Positions 60,583 to 64,000 of a DNA stretch of 64,000 nt are shown here, piece after piece (positions within the stretch are counted from its first letter, which is position 1; each line of letters begins with the position of its first letter). Position numbers and translations under genes: made by a program. Below the pieces are notes generated by a model. It was not told the DNA's origin. It did not search any database and saw nothing but the letters and a program-made list of their open reading frames with translations. Source of the DNA: CAYZED01 sp964477445 (GTDB taxonomy: Bacteria; Bacillota; Clostridia; Lutisporales; Lutisporaceae); NCBI GenBank assembly GCA_964477445.1, contig CAYZED010000004.1, forward strand, positions 62,001 through 126,000, written 5' to 3'.

Positions 60583-60905
60583 GCTACCCGAATTAATTTG
60601 ACTCTATATGTCTGTATTATTAGCTCTTTTCCGCTACTTCGGGCGCGGTCAAGCTAACAGAGTCAATTTATTCCAATATTCTTTCGCCTCCAAGCTACAC
60701 GAATTAATTCGCTTTGGCTCCGAATCCCACTTTGGTATTTTTGCGCAATAAAAAAGCTACCTTTAAACAGACCTATTTTATTTTTCCACATACTTACCAT
60801 AATGCTACCCGAATTAATTTGACTCTATATGTCTGTATTATTAGCTCTTTTCCGCTACTTCGGGCGCGGTCAAGCTAACAGAGTCAATTTATTAATTCGG
60901 GTAGC
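60583..60905. repeat. Duplicated palindrome, structured family member C, in a gene-free region
   Basis: Two direct copies of a 90-base sequence occur at 60583-60672 and 60804-60893. The second is a full palindrome: GCTACCCGAATTAAT at 60804 pairs with ATTAATTCGGGTAGC ending at 60905, and TTGACTCT pairs with AGAGTCAA. The apex has a ~16-base 5' bulge, TTAGCT/AGCTAA, loop CTTTTC opposite TCA, and a CCGC/GCGG tip, the same design as at 6042 and 30058. The first copy has lost its outer right arm, but a fragment AAGCTACACGAATTAATTCG follows at 60691. No gene is seen in 60419-61002. Confidence 0.82.
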
Positions 60906-60949
60906 TATAGGTGGGATGTCTTTTGTGGTGGGTTCGAATCCTTATCAAT

Positions 60950-61003
60950 CATTCGAAAACTAAAAAACCACTTACTTTCGTAAGTGGTTTCTAATTTTCG
61001 AAT
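60950..61003 (-). terminator. Terminator after the tRNA-Ser genes
   Basis: AAACCACTTAC/GTAAGTGGTTT with a TTTC loop, extended by ATTCGAAAA/TTTTCGAAT outer arms, follows the first tRNA-Ser on the minus strand and has a TTTTTTAGTTTT tail. Confidence 0.85.
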
Positions 61004-61095
61004 GGCGGAGAAGGTGGGATTCGAACCCACGCGCCAGTTTCCCGGCCTACACCCTTAGCAGGGGCGCCTCTTCGACCGAACTTGAGTACTTCTCC
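61003..61095 (-). tRNA. tRNA-Ser(GCU)
   Basis: A class II tRNA on the minus strand: acceptor GGAGAAG pairs with CTTCTCC, followed by GCCA (CCA encoded). The anticodon loop CTGCTAA gives anticodon GCU (DNA GCT), a long variable arm (GGCCGGGAAACTGGC) identifies serine, and the T arm is GTGGGTTCGAATCCCAC. It reads AGC/AGU codons. Confidence 0.95.
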
Positions 61096-61129
61096 GGGTC
61101 TAAGTTTTTTTGTTCCCTATTAAATTAAG

Positions 61130-61219
61130 TGGAGGAGAGAGTGGGATTCGAACCCACGGACACCTCACGACGTCTCTGGTTTTCAAGACCAGTTCCATAA
61201 ACCGCTCGGACATCTCTCC
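61130..61219 (-). tRNA. tRNA-Ser(UGA)
   Basis: A class II tRNA on the minus strand: acceptor GGAGAGA pairs with TCTCTCC, and CCA is encoded. The anticodon stem-loop CTGGTCTTGAAAACCAG gives anticodon UGA (DNA TGA), with a long variable arm (GACGTCGTGAGGTGTC). It is 35 bases upstream of tRNA-Ser(GCU), and both lie downstream of serS on the same strand. Confidence 0.95.
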
Positions 61220-61359
61220 AACAGAACATTCATATTATAGCAACTGAAAAAGACTCTGTCAATATTACTTAAAAGTATTAATTAATTTTCTTGCTATCTT
61301 TCTTGCCAATTTTTTACCATTCTATGATATAGTATCTCTTCTTAGTGATAACGTTTCGC

Positions 61360-62637
61360 CTATTTCCTCTTTTTGCTTATCCTATCAAAACCCATGTAAG
61401 GCCTTAAAATCTCAGGAATTAGCACTGAACCGTCTTCTTGTTGAAAATTCTCTAGAATTGCAGCTACAGTTCTTCCAATCGCAACACCTGACCCATTAAG
61501 TGTATGGATGAATTGAGGCTTTGCTTTTATATCTGGTCTATATTTTATATCTGCTCTTCTAGCTTGGAAATCTTCAAAATTACTGCAAGAAGAAATTTCA
61601 ACATATCTATTGTAACTAGGCATCCAAACTTCAATATCGTACGTTTTTGCTGATGAGAATCCTAAATCCCCAGCACAAAGCGAAACCACTCTATACGGCA
61701 AACCTAGCCCTTGTAGCACTCTTTCTGCATCTCTGGTCAATAATTCAAGTTCATTATATGAATCTTCAGGCTTAACGAATTTTACTAATTCCACCTTATT
61801 AAATTGGTGCTGACGAATTAATCCCCTTGTGTCTCGTCCTGCGGATCCTGCTTCCGCTCTGAAACAAGCACTGTAAGCTGTATAATGTATTGGCAAATCG
61901 GCCGCATCAAGTATTTGTTCTCTGTACATATTTGTTACTGGAACCTCTGCTGTTGGAACAAGAAAATATTCTGTCCCAGCAATTTTAAATGCATCATCTT
62001 CAAACTTCGGGAGTTGTCCTGTCCCCTGCATACTTTTTCTATTTACTAAAAAAGGAGGAAAGATTTCTGTATAGCCGTTTTCTGTATGTGTATTTAAGTA
62101 ATAGTTTATTAAAGCACGTTCAAGCCTTGCTCCTAAGTCCTTATAAAATGTGAATCTCGCACCAGTCACTTTAGCACCCGTCGCAAAGTCAAGGATTCCA
62201 AGGTCTTCACCAATATCCCAGTGAGCTTTTGGTTCGTATGGAAACTCTGTTGGAAGTCCCCACTTTCTTATTTCCTGATTGTCTGTTTCATCTTTACCAT
62301 CCGGTGTAAATTCACTTGGAACATTTGGAAGCGCTAATAAAATCAAATTAATCTCCGAATCTATTTCTGCAACTTTCTCATCATCTTCTTTAATCTTTTC
62401 TGAAATATTTTTGTTCTCGAGTATCAATTCTTCAGCGTCCAACTTGGCCTTCTTTAACTTGGCCACTTCCTCTGAAACCTTGTTTTTCTTTGCTTTTAGT
62501 TCCTCTACAGAAGTTAGTAACGCTCTCTTTTTAATGTCTAGCTCAATAATTTCGTCAATTTTGAATTCCTGCCCTCTTCTAGCTAGCTTTTGTTTGATTT
62601 CTTCTGGATTTGTTCTGATTGCTCTAATATCTAACAT
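61360..62637 (-). CDS. serS: Seryl-tRNA synthetase
   Basis: A 425-residue class II synthetase that charges the two tRNA-Ser genes just downstream. N-terminal coiled-coil arm (MLDIRAIRTNPEEIKQKLAR; KKNKVSEEVAKLKK), then the class II core with TGQLPKFEDDAF, motif 2 CFRAEAGSAGRDTRGLIRQH (about residue 259) and motif 3 LNGSGVAIGRTVAAILENF (about 378). The true start is the ATG at 62637 after AAAGGAAG; the longer frame runs into the T-box leader. Expression should rise when uncharged tRNA-Ser accumulates. Confidence 0.97.
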   Translation of the reverse strand: MLDIRAIRTNPEEIKQKLARRGQEFKIDEIIELDIKKRALLTSVEELKAKKNKVSEEVAKLKKAKLDAEELILENKNISEKIKEDDEKVAEIDSEINLILLALPNVPSEFTPDGKDETDNQEIRKWGLPTEFPYEPKAHWDIGEDLGILDFATGAKVTGARFTFYKDLGARLERALINYYLNTHTENGYTEIFPPFLVNRKSMQGTGQLPKFEDDAFKIAGTEYFLVPTAEVPVTNMYREQILDAADLPIHYTAYSACFRAEAGSAGRDTRGLIRQHQFNKVELVKFVKPEDSYNELELLTRDAERVLQGLGLPYRVVSLCAGDLGFSSAKTYDIEVWMPSYNRYVEISSCSNFEDFQARRADIKYRPDIKAKPQFIHTLNGSGVAIGRTVAAILENFQQEDGSVLIPEILRPYMGFDRISKKRK

Positions 62638-62691
62638 TTTTATCTTCCTTTCGATGTATAAATTTTTTAACACACTCTTAAGCCTGAATAA

Positions 62692-62910
62692 AAGCGAAAA
62701 AAAGCGGATTCCAATCCCAATTTCTTGGGGCGAAATCCGCGGTACCACCCAAATTAACACTTTCGTGCTCACTTAATTCTTTTAACGACCAATCGGCCGG
62801 TTCTGCTCTTCACAGACTGCTCAGAGATGGAACCTACTCTTTGATTATCGGCTTTCATCAGCCACCGACTTTCTAAAAATCAAAAGAATACTATTTCTCG
62901 TCAACGCATT
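62692..62910 (-). ncRNA. T-box leader of serS
   Basis: The minus strand holds GACGAGAAATAGTA near the 5' end, a GGTGGCTGATGAAAGCC hairpin, AGAGTAGG, a specifier region with CATCTCTGAG (TCT, a serine codon, is the likely specifier, tentative), the antiterminator core AATTTGGGTGGTACCGCGG (complement of 62738-62756), and the terminator GCGGATT/AATCCGC with a T run (complement of 62697-62740). Uncharged tRNA-Ser stabilises the antiterminator and lets serS be transcribed. Confidence 0.93.
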
Positions 62911-62983
62911 TATTTTTTTAAATTATACTCCTAAAAACATCGAATTGTCAAATTTCCTCACCTTATTGAGTCTTCTCAGTTTG

Positions 62984-64000
62984 TTATCTCTTTTCCCATA
63001 AATAGATATATGGACCACCAGAGCCCTTGTTACAATCCATTCTGTCATTAGAAGTTAATCCTGTTATAGCAACCCATCCAGTTGACGAAGAACCAAAGGA
63101 ATACGAACCATTCGTTTCATATCCTAATTCAGTAAGTGGAGCTCCTGCTCGCCTATCCTTAGTTGAGTAAATATAAACATATTTACCACCAGCATCAGCA
63201 TTGAAATCTTTTTTTATACAATTATAAGTAATCCCATTATATGCATATGTGTTACCTGCATTTGATTCTTTATTCCACCATTCAAGTTTAACATCAGTAA
63301 TGGCTTCATTAGGATTTGCGGTCAAAGTGTAAGCTATATAGATAAATTGTCCATGAACCCCTTTATTCATATCACAATTTAATGTCACTTTAGGTGCATA
63401 TGCATCCTCTCTTGAAATTATTGCGTCAACATCCGATTTTGCTAATGCTTCTGATTTATCAGACATTCCCACGTATAAATTCTTAACGTAGAGTTCTCTC
63501 GGTCTATTATCAATGTCAGCAAATTTTTTACCCGCTGCATCTAAATAAGTCTGATATGCACTCATAATTGCCGCTTGTTTACTATCGTCTGCTAATTTCC
63601 ATATTTCTATCAACGAATCACTGCAATTTGACCCCACATCTATTAATTCAAGTGATGTATTCTTATCGATGCTATCAGACCATGATGAATATGAGTTTCT
63701 TGCCTCACTGTAAGTAGAAATATCTCCTGCTGTGGATCCACCTAGCCTTCGACCCGAAAAAGTTGTATTCGAAACAAATTCTTCAGCCTTTTTCTTGGTT
63801 TCAGTGTCCACTGAACCAGAAGAAGAATACCTAACATTAGAATACGCATAATTCACTTCAATTCTCAGATCGTTTTCAGATTTCTTTGATTTATTATTAT
63901 AAATATAGTTTAAATCCATTCTTCCCCCGAGAACTATATCCGCCAGTATGTGTGTTCCATATTTATTGAATATCTTTTCATAGTATTTTTGTCTTGCCTC
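62984..64000 (-). CDS. MACPF/perforin-like pore-forming protein, C-terminal part (5' end off the window)
   Basis: 339 codons are visible and the frame is still open at base 64000. The first visible part contains the MACPF signature YGTHILADIVLGGRMD (63910-63960), followed by GGSTAGDISTYSEA and a helical segment (SLIEIWKLADDSKQAAIMSA). After about residue 185 comes a beta-prism-like (MABP-type) domain with three near-repeats: NCDMNKGVHGQFIYIAYT, KDFNADAGGKYVYIYSTKD and DCNKGSGGPYIYLW. Such proteins are usually secreted and insert into membranes. Internal methionines could be mistaken for a start, but the signature lies upstream of them. Confidence 0.88.
   Translation of the reverse strand, partial: EARQKYYEKIFNKYGTHILADIVLGGRMDLNYIYNNKSKKSENDLRIEVNYAYSNVRYSSSGSVDTETKKKAEEFVSNTTFSGRRLGGSTAGDISTYSEARNSYSSWSDSIDKNTSLELIDVGSNCSDSLIEIWKLADDSKQAAIMSAYQTYLDAAGKKFADIDNRPRELYVKNLYVGMSDKSEALAKSDVDAIISREDAYAPKVTLNCDMNKGVHGQFIYIAYTLTANPNEAITDVKLEWWNKESNAGNTYAYNGITYNCIKKDFNADAGGKYVYIYSTKDRRAGAPLTELGYETNGSYSFGSSSTGWVAITGLTSNDRMDCNKGSGGPYIYLWEKR

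Noticed and set aside
61003..61219. Integrative element attachment at the tRNA-Ser genes
   Set aside because: No integrase gene is present and no direct repeat of a tRNA 3' end was found; only a short inverted T-arm fragment is visible.
62638..62772. Extended N-terminus of SerS
   Set aside because: The in-frame extension is read through the T-box terminator; the conserved start MLDIRAIR is at 62637.

Overview
The window is an AT-rich chromosomal segment of an anaerobic, low-GC Gram-positive bacterium of the Clostridia; I cannot name the genus. The evidence is strong Shine-Dalgarno sites with many TTG starts, a T-box leader before serS, an M-box magnesium riboswitch, a soluble trimeric [FeFe]-hydrogenase operon, sigma-54 promoters next to activators of the NtrC class, and PadR, YitT and QueT family genes. 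Two runs of exactly ten N (18898-18907 and 40082-40091) show that this is a scaffolded draft assembly.

Layout. 1-420: an array of small hairpins and an M-box riboswitch on the minus strand, leading to a gene off the left edge. 425-9184: a peptide and amino-acid scavenging region. A minus-strand operon (2-hydroxyacid dehydrogenase, ECF-type membrane protein, Asp/Glu racemase) diverges from a PrpR-like sigma-54 activator. The activator is followed by three ~150-bp tandem units, a long palindrome and a good sigma-54 promoter that drives a YfcC-type carrier and isoaspartyl dipeptidase. 9295-17032: a YitT protein, then a polyphosphate cluster (two Ppx/GppA-HD proteins, PPK1, a small zinc-ribbon remnant and an HD-CHAD protein). 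17325-25334: a D-aminoacylase, an ammonium channel with its own sigma-54 promoter, an NtrC/NtrB-like pair and an amino-acid antiporter. 25424-29983: PadR/DUF2812 with twin operators, a HEPN-MNT toxin-antitoxin pair bracketed by two related palindromes, YkgJ, an unknown protein and a frameshifted methyltransferase. 30058-38330: a large inverted repeat, queT, an aminotransferase, a prolidase-like amidohydrolase with a DPP-IV-like peptidase, CheY, a DEDDh exonuclease, a TM1266-like ACT protein and RadC. 38384-47078: a ProC-like reductase, the decayed remains of a histidine kinase/HD-GYP regulator pair, its intact paralogue behind an MCP-like sensor, a Cys-rich small protein and another kinase. 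47355-56429: hydrogenase HydABC, PepF, TelA, an aminotransferase and a lipid kinase. 56586-60418: HTH-Fic, a decayed DUF4332 gene, a HigBA-like module and a lipoprotein. 60583-64000: duplicated palindromes, two tRNA-Ser genes, T-box and serS, and the C-terminal part of a MACPF/perforin-like protein running off the right edge.

How it fits together. Many genes point to fermentation of peptides and amino acids: DPP-IV-like peptidase, prolidase-like enzyme, PepF, isoaspartyl dipeptidase, D-aminoacylase, racemase, aminotransferases, antiporter, ammonium channel, and the hydrogenase as an electron sink. Two of these units carry sigma-54 promoters. The most unusual signal is a set of imperfect palindromes at 6042-6138, 30058-30246 and 60583-60905. 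Their long arms differ in sequence, but they share one apical design: a 5' bulge, a short stem with paired changes, a pyrimidine-rich asymmetric loop and a GC-rich tip.
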